NCBI GenBank assembly: GCA_016808115.1 | Contig: JAEQBH010004408.1 | Coordinates: 248,001 to 312,000 of the forward strand | Origin: Tetrastigma voinierianum | Taxonomy: Eukaryota > Streptophyta > Magnoliopsida > Vitales > Vitaceae | DNA: 64,000 nucleotides | Direction: 5' to 3' | Part shown: positions 21,980 to 32,399 of the stretch, one piece after another | Layout of the letters: every line of letters begins with the position of its first letter | Numbering within the stretch: the stretch's first letter is position 1 | Notes under the pieces: generated by a model | What the model was told of the DNA's origin: nothing | What the model saw: only the letters and a program-made list of their open reading frames with translations | Database searches by the model: none | Position numbers and translations under genes: made by a program

Positions 21980-22279
21980 CTATTCTTCATTTATGTTCCC
22001 TTCAAGATAATGCTTCAATATCTGACCATTCACTTTAAACTCACTTCCAGAATTAGTTTTCAGTGTCACTGCTCCAAAGGGTGTGCTTACTACTACTGTG
22101 TAAGGACCACTCCATCTTGACTTTAGTTTTCTTAGAAACACTAAGCTTGAATTGTATAATGTGACTTGCTCTCCGCTTTGAATTCCTCCTCGTAATCTTC
22201 GATCATGCCACTTTCTTGTCTTATCCTCAGACTTAGTATTATCATAAGCTTCATTCCTCAACTTTTCGAGTTCATTCAT
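21980..22279 (-). pseudogene. integrase C-terminal domain of element C
   Basis: A 99-codon open segment with LRNEAYDN, KWHDRRLR, GEQVTLYNSSL, KLKSRWSGPYTV and FKVNGQILKHYLEG blocks. This is the characteristic C-terminal DNA-binding part of Athila integrase. The natural stop at 21980 looks like the real end of pol. It is separated from the core at 22442 by frame breaks. Confidence 0.85.
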
Positions 22280-22441
22280 TTAGAGTAGTCTCTTTTCTTT
22301 GGCAGCTTGAAAATCACAATTCAGTTTCTTAATGGCCCACATAACTTTATATTCAAGTTCTAGAGGGAGATGACAAGGTTTTTCAAATACAATTCTGTAG
22401 GGGGACATTCCAATGGGAGTTTTTTAAGCAGTTCTATAAGC

Positions 22442-22828
22442 CTACAATGCATCATCTAGCTTTATAGACCAGTATTTTCTGCTTGAGTTCACTGTTTTCT
22501 CTAGAATTTTCTTTATCTCCCTATTGGAAATCTCAATTAGCCTATTTAACTGAGGGTGATAAGCCAATTCCATTACATGTCTGATTCCATATCCGCTCAT
22601 GAGTTTTGCAAAAACCTTGTTTGCAAAATGACTTCCTTCATTACTAATGATTGTTCTGGGTGCTCCAAATCTGCCCAAAATATTTATTTGAATAAACCCA
22701 ACCACTATGTTGGCATCATTTATGGGACAAGCTATTGCTTCCACCCATTTGGATACATAATCCACAACTAGGAGAATGTAAAGATTTCCAAATGAGGATA
22801 GAAAAGTCCCATGAAGTCTATCCCCCAT
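22442..22828 (-). pseudogene. integrase catalytic core of element C
   Basis: A 128-codon open segment of the rve-type core. It reads LLVVDYVSKWVEAIACP, FGAPRTIISNEGSHF, a YHPQLNR segment, EISNREIKKILEKT and KLDDAL. The catalytic triad is damaged: the first Asp aligns with Arg, the second Asp is Asn in IISNEG, and only the Glu (EISNRE) remains. The zinc-binding N-terminus lies upstream in broken frames. Confidence 0.85.
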
Positions 22829-23180
22829 ACATAAAAAATCTGCACCACCAGGATTCCTTGTAGGGACATTTCATTTATTTTGCTTATGTTGCCCATTCTC
22901 TGACATTTATCATAATGTTTTACCCATTCAAAACAGTCTTTGAATATAGTAGGCCAATAAAAACCTTATTGGAGAATTTTATGGGTTGTTCTATCTCCTG
23001 CAAAGTGTCCTCCATATGGTGATGCATGACATTTATTAAAAATTTCACATTGTTCTGTTTCTGGTACACATCTCCTGATAATCATATATGATCCTCTTTT
23101 GAAAAGCAGTGGATCATCCTAAATATAAAATCATCGCTTCAACTCCTTCTACTCGGGTGGCCGAACTCAATGGCATAATT
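22829..23180 (-). pseudogene. integrase zinc-binding N-terminus region of element C
   Basis: Frames on the minus strand are broken, but traces of the HHCC module and the following linker are visible (about 22870-23080, including His-rich and Cys-containing blocks and a KILQSGFYWP-like trace). Assignment rests mainly on position between RNase H and the integrase core. Confidence 0.5.
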
Positions 23181-23758
23181 CCACAAGCTAAGTAATTCAC
23201 AATATCAAAGTTACTAGGGTACTTGGGCTGATAACAAAACAAATTACCATCAAGAAAGTTCTTCGCTATTTCACTTCTCTTTCTCGTTTAAGAAGTCTTT
23301 TCAATCTGCATGTTGATACTATCACATCATTACTACCCTTCTTATCTTGATTTCTAAATCAAACTCTTAAGAATAATATCCATCTGATCACCTTAGCTTG
23401 GCATCCTTCTTGCCATCGATATTTAATAGCAAAGATGATCGCATATTATAACATGGGACCCAATATGTAAGGTCAATTTTTCACAAGCAAACACTATCAC
23501 AAGATCTTCTTTTCTATGGTAGAGTAATTCTCTTGTGCCTCATTGAAGGTTTTGTTGGCATAGTATATGGCCCTGAATATCTTCTCAGTTCTTTGTCCCA
23601 ATATTGCTCCCATAGCATAATCACTGGTAGCACACATTATTTCGAACTCCTTGTTTCAAAGAAGGTGTCATTATGGTACGATTGAACCAACGACTCTGAA
23701 TTTTTAATGCAGATTGGTAATGATTAATCAAATCAAACTTTGCATCTTTTTCAACCAG
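23181..23758 (-). pseudogene. RNase H remnant of element C
   Basis: Position between RT and integrase, plus scattered minus-strand blocks (an AMGAILGQRT-like stretch near 23600-23625 and a YYANKTFNEAQENYST-like stretch near 23540-23580), support an RNase H domain of Athila type. Multiple stops; no long open frame survives. Confidence 0.55.
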
Positions 23759-24700
23759 TTAGCATAATGGTTTAGAAATTTTTGAGAAGTCCCTTATAAA
23801 TCTTCTGTAAAACCCAGCATGTCCTAAGAAACTTCTTATCCCTTTAACTGTTGTAGGTATGAGAGTTTTTATGATATCAACCTTTGCTTGGTCAACTTCT
23901 AATCCAACTGCAGAAATCTGGTACCCCAAGACAATACCATCTGTTACCATAAAATGACATTTTTCCCAATCCAGAGCTAGATTTTTATTTTGGCACCTTT
24001 GAAGTATTGTTTCCAAATTTTCTAAACTCAAAACTAGATCCATATACTGAGAAGTCATCCATGAAGATTTCCATAACCTTTTCCACCAAGTCTGAAAACA
24101 TAGACATCATACACCTTTGAAAAGTTGCAAGAGCATTACATAATCCAACAGGCATCCTTCTAAAAGCAAAGGTGGCATAAGGACATGTGAATGTAGTCTT
24201 CTCCTGATCCTTAGGGGCTATGGAAATCTGGTTATATCTAGAATATCCATCAAGAAAATAGTAATGTGGGTGTTTTGCTAACCTATCCAACATTTGGTCA
24301 ATAAAAGGTAGAGGATAATGATCAGCAGTATTCAGTTTTCTATAGTCTATACACACCCTCCATCCTGTCACAGTTTTGTAGGAATTAAGTCATTCTTCTC
24401 ATTTATTACTAGTAAATCCACCCTTCTAGGAACCACATGAACTGGGCTCACCTAAGGGCTATTTGAGATAACATATATAAAGCATGCATTAAGCCATTTC
24501 AATACTTTTTTCTAACAACTTCTTTCATTATTGGATTCAGCCTTCTTTGATGTTCAATGGAAGTCTTTTGTGTTATCTTTCCAAAAGATCTTCAGGCATG
24601 GATGAAAAGGATCGATTCCTTTCAAATCTTCTATAGACCAAGTGATTGCTTCCTTGTATTTTTTTGAGAATCTCCAACAGTTTTTGTTCTTTAAGCTCAA
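23759..24700 (-). pseudogene. reverse transcriptase of element C
   Basis: Two overlapping open segments (24371-23985 and 24058-23759) cover most of RT. They read GWRVCIDYRKLNTADHYPLP, FLDGYSRYNQISIAP, TFTCPYATFAFRRMPVGLCN and the catalytic IFMDDFSVYGSSF, with both Asp kept. A frameshift near 24020 joins to QRCQNKNLALDWEKCHFMV and RSFLGHAGFYRRFIRDFSK. Upstream broken frames (24480-24700) carry the connecting WSIEDLKGI and VPRR...INEKND blocks. Best preserved RT in the window; clearly Athila type. Confidence 0.9.
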
Positions 24701-25012
24701 TCAATGCAGCTGAAATAACAATAGGTTTTGCTTTTTTTCTGGTTCCAAGAAAGCATACTTCAAATGTCTGGGTAATTCCTTCAATGCTAACCCTTCTGAA
24801 CTTGTTTCTGTTTAACTTGCCTTCTCTTTATTGCTGCTTGATTTTTCTGTACTATTTTCTTCAATACTAAGTACTGCCTTTTTTGATTCAAAATTGGAAT
24901 TTAGAAATTGAACATCAAGAACATCAAGATACTGGAAATTCATCTCATTTTCATTCATTGAACTCTGAATCTTACAACCATTTATCAGTTTAGAACTGAT
25001 GGGAACTTTTGT
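24701..25012 (-). other. protease-RT linker of element C
   Basis: Minus-strand sequence between protease and RT in broken frames with acidic and Ser-rich composition; no recognisable domain. Confidence 0.5.
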
Positions 25013-25403
25013 TTATACAATCTTACAATCAATATTATCAAATTCTGGATATTTCAAACTATGATTGAGATTGTAGTCCACTGCCTCATCTCCAACCCTT
25101 AGAGTAAGCTTTCCTTTCTTCACATCTATCAAAGCTGCTCCTGTAGCAAGGAAACAGCCTCTCCCAAAGAACAATGATCTTTGTGTCTTCTTCGATATCA
25201 ATAACCACAAAGTCCACTAGAAAAATGAACTTTCCCACTTTGATCAGCACATCCTCAAGAATGCCCTCAGGTTGGGCTAAGGTTCTGTCTGCTATCTGCA
25301 AGGTCATGGATGTGGGAGTAAACTCCCCTAGACTTAGTCTTTCAACTACAGATAAGGGCATCAAGTTGATGTTGACTCCAGAATCATACAATTCTTTTCC
25401 CAT
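25013..25403 (-). pseudogene. aspartic protease of element C
   Basis: Two overlapping frames give a near-complete retropepsin of Athila type. The first reads LYDSGVNINLMPLSVVERLSLGEF, MTLQIADRTLAQPEGILEDVLIKV and FLVDFVVIDIEED. After a frameshift near 25190, FLATGAALIDVKKGKLTLRVGDE follows. The active site reads D-S-G, compatible with activity, although many Athila copies show D-L-G there. Gag lies upstream, RT downstream. Confidence 0.85.
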
Positions 25404-25449
25404 TTCCCGTAATTCTTATCGCGCAGTTGAACAGTTAAGTCGTCGATCC

Positions 25450-27250
25450 TGATTTTCACTAGTAAAGACTTCTGATTATTGCACCGCAGTTCGTTAGCTC
25501 ACTACTCCTTCTTCAAAGAATTTTATTCTCAATATATCCTTCATAAATTTAAGATAGCGAGGCATTTGAGTCATGTCTGTAAGGAGATATCTCACTTTCT
25601 TGAACATGTTCAAGAATCTAGAGAATTACTCTTCTAACTTAGCTTTCTACAGCCTCTGAGGGAATGGGACTTGAGGCTTATAAGCTTGAACCTCTTCCTT
25701 CTTTCTTAGATTTCCCTCTTCAACTTTCTGCTTTTGCTACATTCGTTGTTCTCTTCTCTCAAAGAACCTCCTCGAAATGTACTCGTCTCAATTCTCCAAT
25801 TTCTATATGTTTCTCTTCCGCCTTCTTCTACTTTCTTCCGCTCTTGCCACTCCTTAGACTCACTACCATACAGTCTTTAGGATTCTTCTTAGTGTCACTT
25901 GGGAAGACATCCTTTGACTGGTTCTCAGATGTTGTGAGCCAACTCCGCCTCTACTGTCTCCATTTTCAAAGAGGCATTCAGGTTGGCCCCGAAAATCACG
26001 CTTGTGTTTGCCCGAATGCTGCTAGCTCAACAAACTTTTGTTCATGTATATTTAGCGCCTTGTTTTCTCCATAAATCTTATCATCCGATCTTCAAAAGAT
26101 CGACCTCTCTTCCTGCCCTAATTCTCAACCTCCGGTTGTTCTACTGGCTGCCCCCGAAACCATATCACATGTTGTTGTTGCCGATAATTTCGCACGGTCA
26201 GTCTGTTATGTTGTAGGTCCATATGAGAAATTCCTATTTCTCAAGGTCGGTGTAGTGTGTAGGCAAGTTGAGGTTTGGCTTAAAGTTGTATTTCTATTAG
26301 CACATTGAGAACCGGTGCCTCGACTGGATAAGGACCTCACAGGGCTAGTCCTTCTTCAACACTACTTTTCTGCTCATTTCTTTCAACTGTTCCCACTTCA
26401 TGTGCTGAGTGCATTCTTCTTTCTTGGTTTCCCATCTTGTTCATCAATGCATCAAGTTTTGCTTCTATGGCAGTTTACTTTTGTTCAAATTTCTATCATT
26501 CTCCTCCTCAGAAATTTGCCGTCGCTCCCAGTCCTAGATGTAGCTCTATATTTGCATTCACAGATCTTAATAAGTTGTTTAGCCTCCTCTGCACTCTTTC
26601 TCTTAAATGCTCCACAACATGCTGCATCAATTATGCCCTTAGAGGTGTAGTTCATAGAATGATAAAAGATGTCCATCTGTGTAGTTAGATCAATGCCATG
26701 CACAGGCATCTCTTCTCAAAGAATTTCTTGAATCTTTCCCATGCAAAGGTGTAGACTTTCATCGCTCCTTTGCTAAAACACTATAATTTCCTTTCCTTTC
26801 CTCGAAGTGAGGGCAAGAGGAAAGAATCTACCTCATGTAAGCCTCACTCGCTCTTCCCAATTATTCACTGATCCATATGGCTGATTCAAACCAAGTAGCT
26901 GCCACACCTCTCAGTGAAAAAGGGAAGAGTTGTAACTTGATCACTTCAGGTCTAACCCCATTCAACTTCACTGTGTTTTCCATCCATAGAAATCTCCCCA
27001 TATGGTCATTGGAATCTTCACTAGGATGACCAGTGTATTAATGCTGCTGCACCATTGTAATCAAAGGTGGCTTTAACTCAAAATTATTTACTTATACAGT
27101 CAGTCTTCACAAGAAAGTATTCATCTCAATAGCCGCCTCCAAAAAAATCCTCCATAGTCATTTGCCTCAGGCCTCCTGCTACCCTTCTTCTAGAATAGGT
27201 TGCATCCTTTTCTCCAAGCCTCGCCATAGTTGTTAGATTCAACACCCATT
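25450..27250 (-). pseudogene. gag remnant of element C
   Basis: The best block is the open frame 26709-26485 on the minus strand: GIDLTTQMDIFYHSMNYTSKG, then IIDAACCGAFKRKSAEEAKQ, the conserved capsid C-terminal motif of Athila gag. Upstream broken frames (26710-27060) hold capsid traces including DHMGRFLWMENT-like and KLQLFPFSLRG-like segments. The zinc-knuckle region between 25450 and 26480 is too eroded to read. Plus-strand ORFs here (25664-26074, 26315-26650) are antisense shadows. Confidence 0.7.
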
Positions 27251-27571
27251 ACTTTCCTCATATTTCAATGTTCTTCCGCTTTTGTGTCCAGCGCTAGCTC
27301 GCTTATCGGGTTTTCTATGCATGTAAAATCTTCCTGAAATATAAACACACTAAGATCAAATGAAATATGTGGAAAACAACTATATTCAATTTGCTCATAA
27401 GATATTTCGCAGTCTAATCGCCTACACAAAGCTTAAAACTATTTTTGTAATTTTTCTGAAATTTTGATAAAATAGAGAAAATGTCCAAATTAGTAATTCT
27501 CTCTTTGGCTGGAATATTGATATTTAGATTCTCTTTCCGATCACCTGCAACGATGCAAAAAACTAACTAAA

Positions 27572-27628
27572 GTCCCCGACAATGGCGCCAAAAACTTACT
27601 AAAGTCCCTGGCAACGGCGCCAAAAACT
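27572..27628 (-). promoter_or_regulatory. two tandem primer-binding sites (tRNA-Asp type) of element C
   Basis: On the minus strand, TGGCGCCGTTGCCAGGGA and TGGCGCCATTGTCGGGGA lie in two consecutive 33-base repeats. Both match the tRNA-Asp primer site typical of Athila elements (TGGCGCCGTTGCCGGGGA) with one or two changes. They prime minus-strand cDNA synthesis. A third, decayed copy abuts the LTR at 27718-27740. Confidence 0.85.
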
Positions 27629-27717
27629 TGATTGATTTTTTAACATAGACAAAAAATAACTGGATCTTGAAATTGTTGTTTGGACAAATTGACATTGCTA
27701 TCAAGAACTAAAACAAT

Positions 27718-27740
27718 CCTCGCCAACGACACTAAAAACT
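27718..27740 (-). promoter_or_regulatory. decayed primer-binding site adjoining LTR C3
   Basis: Minus-strand AGTGTCGTTGGCGAGGA directly follows the LTR end ...TCTCAACA. It retains the AGTTTTT...GTTG.C context of the other two copies but has lost the TGGCGCC core. As the LTR-proximal copy it is the positionally expected primer site. Confidence 0.6.
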
Positions 27741-29530
27741 TGTTGAGACCCAAGATAACAAATATGTGCTCGCTTTCAGACGAAGGTTTTATTTGAAAAT
27801 GTGTTTTGGCCCAGTTCACCGCAAGGCAATGTATCGCATAAGTAATAAAAGTGGATTTAAGTCCAGATATCGTTCCCACAAGGATTGATGAAAAATCAAA
27901 AGATCAATTACCTCATCTACTCAAGATCCTTACTATTTGAACTCCAAAATTTAAAAAGATTTGGTTTTAAAATAAAAGAATTGTAAAAACTAATTAAAAT
28001 TCTATAACTATATATGAAGAATTCAAAATAATTGGATTAGAAAGTTCACTAGGTAAGTAACACTGGGAAATACTTCAATGTACAATTATCAATTTTCGCA
28101 TCATTTTATAACATGGTTCAACCATGAGTTTGAAATCTGAACTTGTCAAAGATGCAAGGTAAGCATATAGTTCGATCTTCCACACACTATACATTTCGCG
28201 CACTAGAGTTTGTTCCTTTTAGACACATGAGTCTAATCAGTTACTTGTTATATATAATCATCTTTCTAAAATCTGGGTATTTTTCCTTCTCAATACTTCA
28301 CACACAAATCTTAGAACTAAAGAATTTCACTCTATATGATAATACAAGCCTTCCCAATCGCATTGGTATCTCATCCATTGAATCTGACAAAATTCTCTAT
28401 CTCCTTGATTAGATCTCTGCTAACACGGGATCAAGATCCTTTCATCAAAAAAAGGAGAAACCTCTTATCAACTAAATTAATATATCATCCAACTAATCCT
28501 CACACCATGAGTCAATCAGTGATTTATCGAAGTAGTCATTCAGAGTTCATTAGTTTCTTAATATTAGTATAACATACCCCCAAGTAATTACTTCGTACTC
28601 TCAGAATTCTCCAACTCTGTGTCAATTGGAGGGCCTCCTGGAAATCAGAGTAAGATACAGTCCTCTTCTAGGTACACACTACTAATATTCTGAACAAGTA
28701 ATTTCAAGAACAATCCCAGTCAAATAAATTTAAGATTTCGAACTATGACATTCTTTCAAGTTATGCAGGAAACAATTAATTAACATTGATCAATTCCCAG
28801 AGGGAGCTCAGTCTTTTAAACTGGATTGCAAATAACAGTGACTAACCGATGAAGTAAATTCACTGCGATTGCAAGCGAACTGAAATAAATAAACTCCAAA
28901 AAATTTCCAAATTCCATTCAAATCAGACAGTAATGAAAACTAAATTGTACAGTAAACCCAGCTCGAAACTTCTATCCAGATCACTACTCAATCCCAAGAA
29001 TAACTAAGTAAAATGCTAAACTAAAAACAAAATTGACGAAAAGAAATATAGAAAGCTGAAGCCTAGCTGCTCTAGAAGTTCCGTGTCATGGAAGACGCGC
29101 ATTGCCCTAATGCTTCTATTTATAGATTTTCAATGATGGGCCGCACTTCGAGGTCAAATTGTTTGATCCAAAAAATCCGCCCAAGAGGTTACTTTTCGTG
29201 ACAATGGAAAATTAGGTCACGACATAGTTGTCATCTTGTTTCCAAATTTCATCGCGGGCTTGCGCTATCGTGACATAATTTTGTGTTTTTTCTTGAATTA
29301 TGTCGTGACAAACTTTGATAATGTCATGACATAGTTGTGCTGAAGTAGTCTTGTTCTTGTCACGACATTTCTTGGGTGCCTTGCAATTTGAATACTCGAA
29401 TAGTATGTTGTGATAGAAAAGTTCTTTATCGCGACCAAGTTTCCTTCGCTGCGTTGATATTGTGTCGCTGACATGTACCCTCAGGTAGCGACAGCTTCTA
29501 GTCTTCGCTTATTTTATAAGTTGCGATCGA
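27741..29530 (-). repeat. LTR C3, R/U5 and part of U3 of the 5' LTR of element C
   Basis: Ends (minus strand) ...GGGTCTCAACA next to the primer sites. It contains a TATA box at 29124-29117 and the start of the TGTCGCGACA array (29210-29525). The sequence is interrupted near 29530 and resumes at 44205 in the same register: the C6 equivalent runs continuously through about 9385. Length with C5 is about 2.8 kb. Plus-strand open frames at 28143-28572 are LTR noise. Confidence 0.8.
29117..29124 (-). promoter_or_regulatory. TATA box of LTR C3
   Basis: Minus-strand TATAAATA, identical to that of LTR C6. The homologous site in LTR C4 (about 30706-30730) has lost it. Confidence 0.7.
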
Positions 29531-29689
29531 TTTAGTCCTAAACTCATCTATTTTTAATTCATTTTTTTTTGGCATATTTTTAGAAGTTTATGAGTCATTT
29601 GAATGCTAAATTAGGGAATATTCACCAGCTTTGTGTTTTGCAGGTTTTGAATGCTAAAGTAGCATATCCAACAAGAAAAGAGGCATACA

Positions 29690-30650
29690 ATTAGCTATGA
29701 CAGAAATGTCGCAACATAATTTCATAATGTCACAACATACCCTCAATAGAACCAACAGAAGCTATGTCGCAACAAAGTTAAAGCTGAACTCAACGTTAAA
29801 AGTAAGCTCTGTCACAACCTTTCATAACTTTGTCGCGACACAAAATGAGAAAGATTGAATGATAAATGTTGTGACAAATAAATGAAGGTTGCAACATAAT
29901 GGCAATCAAAAGACAAGACTTTGTTGTGACAATGATTGAAAAGTTGTTGAACCACATTGTCACAATATTATTAGCTCTATCGCGACAATGATCAAGCAAT
30001 GGCAGTAGAGTTTTGTTTCAAAATCAAATTTATGTCGCAATAATAAAAGCTGCAGAGTAAGAGATTTCTGTCACGACAAAAGAAAATTATGTGGCGATAG
30101 AAAATGGAAGAGCAATGAGACAAGCCAAGATAAGTTTGTCACGACAAAGATCAAGGAAGGAAATATGTTGTGACATCTTTAGAGTCTATCGCGACATAGA
30201 GTTCAGTTTCAACAGTGCAAGACAACAAGACTATGTCGCGCCAACAACAACATGAAACTCAGAGAAACTCTGTCACGACAAAAGAGAATATTGTCATGAC
30301 AAAGGTAGAGAAGAACCACAAAAAGAATGTTGCAACATAATAAAGAATGTCGCGATGAAGTTGAAGAGCTGATGGCAAAAATATTTGTCACGAAAAAGAG
30401 ATTTTATGTACCGACATTTTTCAAGAGCAGCAAAGAATGACAAGTTGGTTATAACAAAGTTTTTATGTCGCAACACAAGATACTTATGTCATGACAATTA
30501 CTAGACAACTTCAACATAACTCTGTCACAACATTATCAAATTATGTCGCGACAGAATCCAAGAAGAAAGCACGAAACCATGTCGCGAAAGAAACTACAAG
30601 CCACGACAAAAGCAGGGGAACAAAGATGACAACTATGTTGCGACAAAGCA
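29690..30650 (+). repeat. TGTCGCGACA dyad array of LTR C4
   Basis: About 30 copies of the palindrome and its CpG-decay variants at irregular spacing; intact copies near 29831 and 30544. It lies upstream of the position where C3 and C6 carry the TATA box. Confidence 0.9.
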
Positions 30651-31372
30651 AACATTTGGGTAAGAATTTTTGGGGATCCATAATTTCAGCCTCAAAGTAC
30701 GACCATCATTTGAAAATCAGCAACAAGCATCTAAGGCACCATACAAGAATCTCCGCGCCAAACTCAGAATCTCCGGTACCGAGACTTTTGTATATTATTT
30801 TGTTTAGTTTCTTTATTTCTTTTTGTCAATTTTGTTTTAGCTTAGCTTTTAGTTAGTTTTTCGTGGAATTCAACAAAGGAACTGTGTGAAGTCTTCGAAA
30901 TGATTCATTGTAAAATTATCATTTTCATTATTGTTTGATTTTAATGGAATTTGGAAAATTTATGGAGTTCATTCATTTCTAGTTTGCTCGCAATTTCAGT
31001 GAATTTTCTTAATCAGTTAATCACTGACATTTGTGATCCAGTTTTGAAAGATTAAGCTCCCTTTGGGAATGGATCGACGTTGATTATTATTTTTCTACGC
31101 AAATTGGAAGAACGTCATAGTTAGAAATCTTGAATTTATTTAATTGGTGTTGTTCTTGAAATTAATTGTTCCAAATATTAGTAGCTTATACCTAGAAATG
31201 ATTTAGATCTTGCTCATTTAAGAGGCCCTCCGAGGACACGTAGATGGAGATTCTCGAGAGTACGGAGCAATTACCGGGGCATGGATCGACTCAATATTAT
31301 GGAACTAATGAACTCTGAAAGATTACTCAAATAGATCACTAATTTACTCATGGTGTGAGGATAGTTGGATGA

Positions 31373-31377
31373 TGTAT
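31373..31377 (+). other. target-site duplication TGTAT, left copy (element E)
   Basis: TGTAT directly before the LTR E2 start; the same five bases follow LTR E4 at 43387-43391. LTR C4 reads continuously across when E is removed. Confidence 0.9.
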
Positions 31378-32160
31378 TGATTAGTGCTCAAAAAGTGCTA
31401 TTTTGAGCCCTGTTTATAGCAGGTTTTGAGTACTTTTTGTGTACTAATCAGAATAATTAACCCATTCAGTACATATCCCGACTATGCTATCAGATCGCAT
31501 TTTATGGCAATTTTGCGCGCATGTTTCATTTATACAAAATTGTTGAGTCAATCCAAGTTAACGGCGAATTCGAGTCAAACTCAAAGACGCAAATCGCAGA
31601 CCAGAAGGAGTTAAGAACAGAAGCGCGTTAAATCGTGAGCCACAGAAAATTTTCGTACTGCGGAAATTTTCGCAGTTGCACTGCTCATCCCGTGAAATTT
31701 CTATCCCCAAGCAAAGATCAGCCATGTCCGGGAGCATTTATGCTCATTAAATGCCATTTCTTTCCAAAAGGGAAATTTATGTGGTTTATTTTAAAGCTAC
31801 CGAAGATCCGGTTCTGTGAAATGACTATAGGTCACCCTCCCCAACGCGAGGAAAAGGACCCGAGAACTTCTCATTTACCATACGACCTCAAACCCAGTAG
31901 CCCAATGCTTCAAGGAGGTCTTTTTCTTATTTTATTTTCAGTTTCCAAACATTCACCTCCACTGTTTTTACAAAACCCTAAATCCAAAGTGAAATTCACC
32001 ATTTTGAATCACTGCAAATCATTTTGTTCGAAGAAAACCCATCCCCAGAAACCGACCTTATAACCGCTTATACCGCGTTAGCTTTTCTACCTAAGAGTAA
32101 GAGTAGAACCCTAGGATATAAATCTTGTTGATTCCGCATAACTACTATGGCATCGAATCA
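31378..32160 (+). repeat. LTR E2, 5' LTR of element E (internally deleted)
   Basis: 783 bases against 1349 in its partner E4. It lacks the segment matching about 42400-42960, which includes the TATA box. The ends and both flanking blocks align. The 142-codon open frame at 31635-32063 is LTR sequence, not a gene. Confidence 0.85.
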
Positions 32161-32161
32161 A

Positions 32162-32185
32162 ATGGCGCATTCTGTGACGGGTAGC
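32162..32185 (+). promoter_or_regulatory. primer-binding-site trace of element E
   Basis: ATGGCGCATTCTGTGACGGG follows the LTR end by one base and resembles the TGGCGCCGTCTGTGGG-type primer site seen in related plant elements. Several changes are present; the tRNA is not assignable. Confidence 0.45.
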
Positions 32186-32399
32186 TCCAAGGCAAGTGAG
32201 AAGTCAAGAACTTGTGATCCTCATCACAAGTGTTGGTGAATTCAATCTCTTTGCCTTTACTTATTTCCCCCAGTACCACTCGTTAGGTCGATTTAAATTT
32301 TTACACTGCCTAGATTTAATTTTCCTCTTATATTTATAGCTAATAAGAATCGCTTTAGGTGTAGCCCCGTTTGTTTTGTGTTTGTCTCGAAATGCTTCC

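Larger units (their letters stand above)
29531..31377 (+). repeat. LTR C4 (solo, inverted, inserted in LTR C3/C5), left part
   Basis: A family C LTR on the plus strand, starting at the decayed GATTTAGTCCTAAAC (normal start TGATGAGTCCTAAAC). It runs through a full TGTCGCGACA array (29690-30650) into R/U5. Its 30640-31370 part is the inverse of 28500-29230. Its right part continues after element E at 43387. Edges at 29531 and 44200 are certain only to about 10 bases. Small open frames inside are noise. Confidence 0.8.

Noticed and set aside
25664..26074. 136-codon plus-strand open frame with a hydrophobic, signal-peptide-like start
   Set aside because: Antisense shadow of the gag region of element C; the minus strand carries the recognisable gag motif.
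31635..32063. 142-codon plus-strand open frame
   Set aside because: It lies wholly in LTR E2 and shares its sequence with LTRs E1, E3 and E4, where the frame is not kept; chance ORF.
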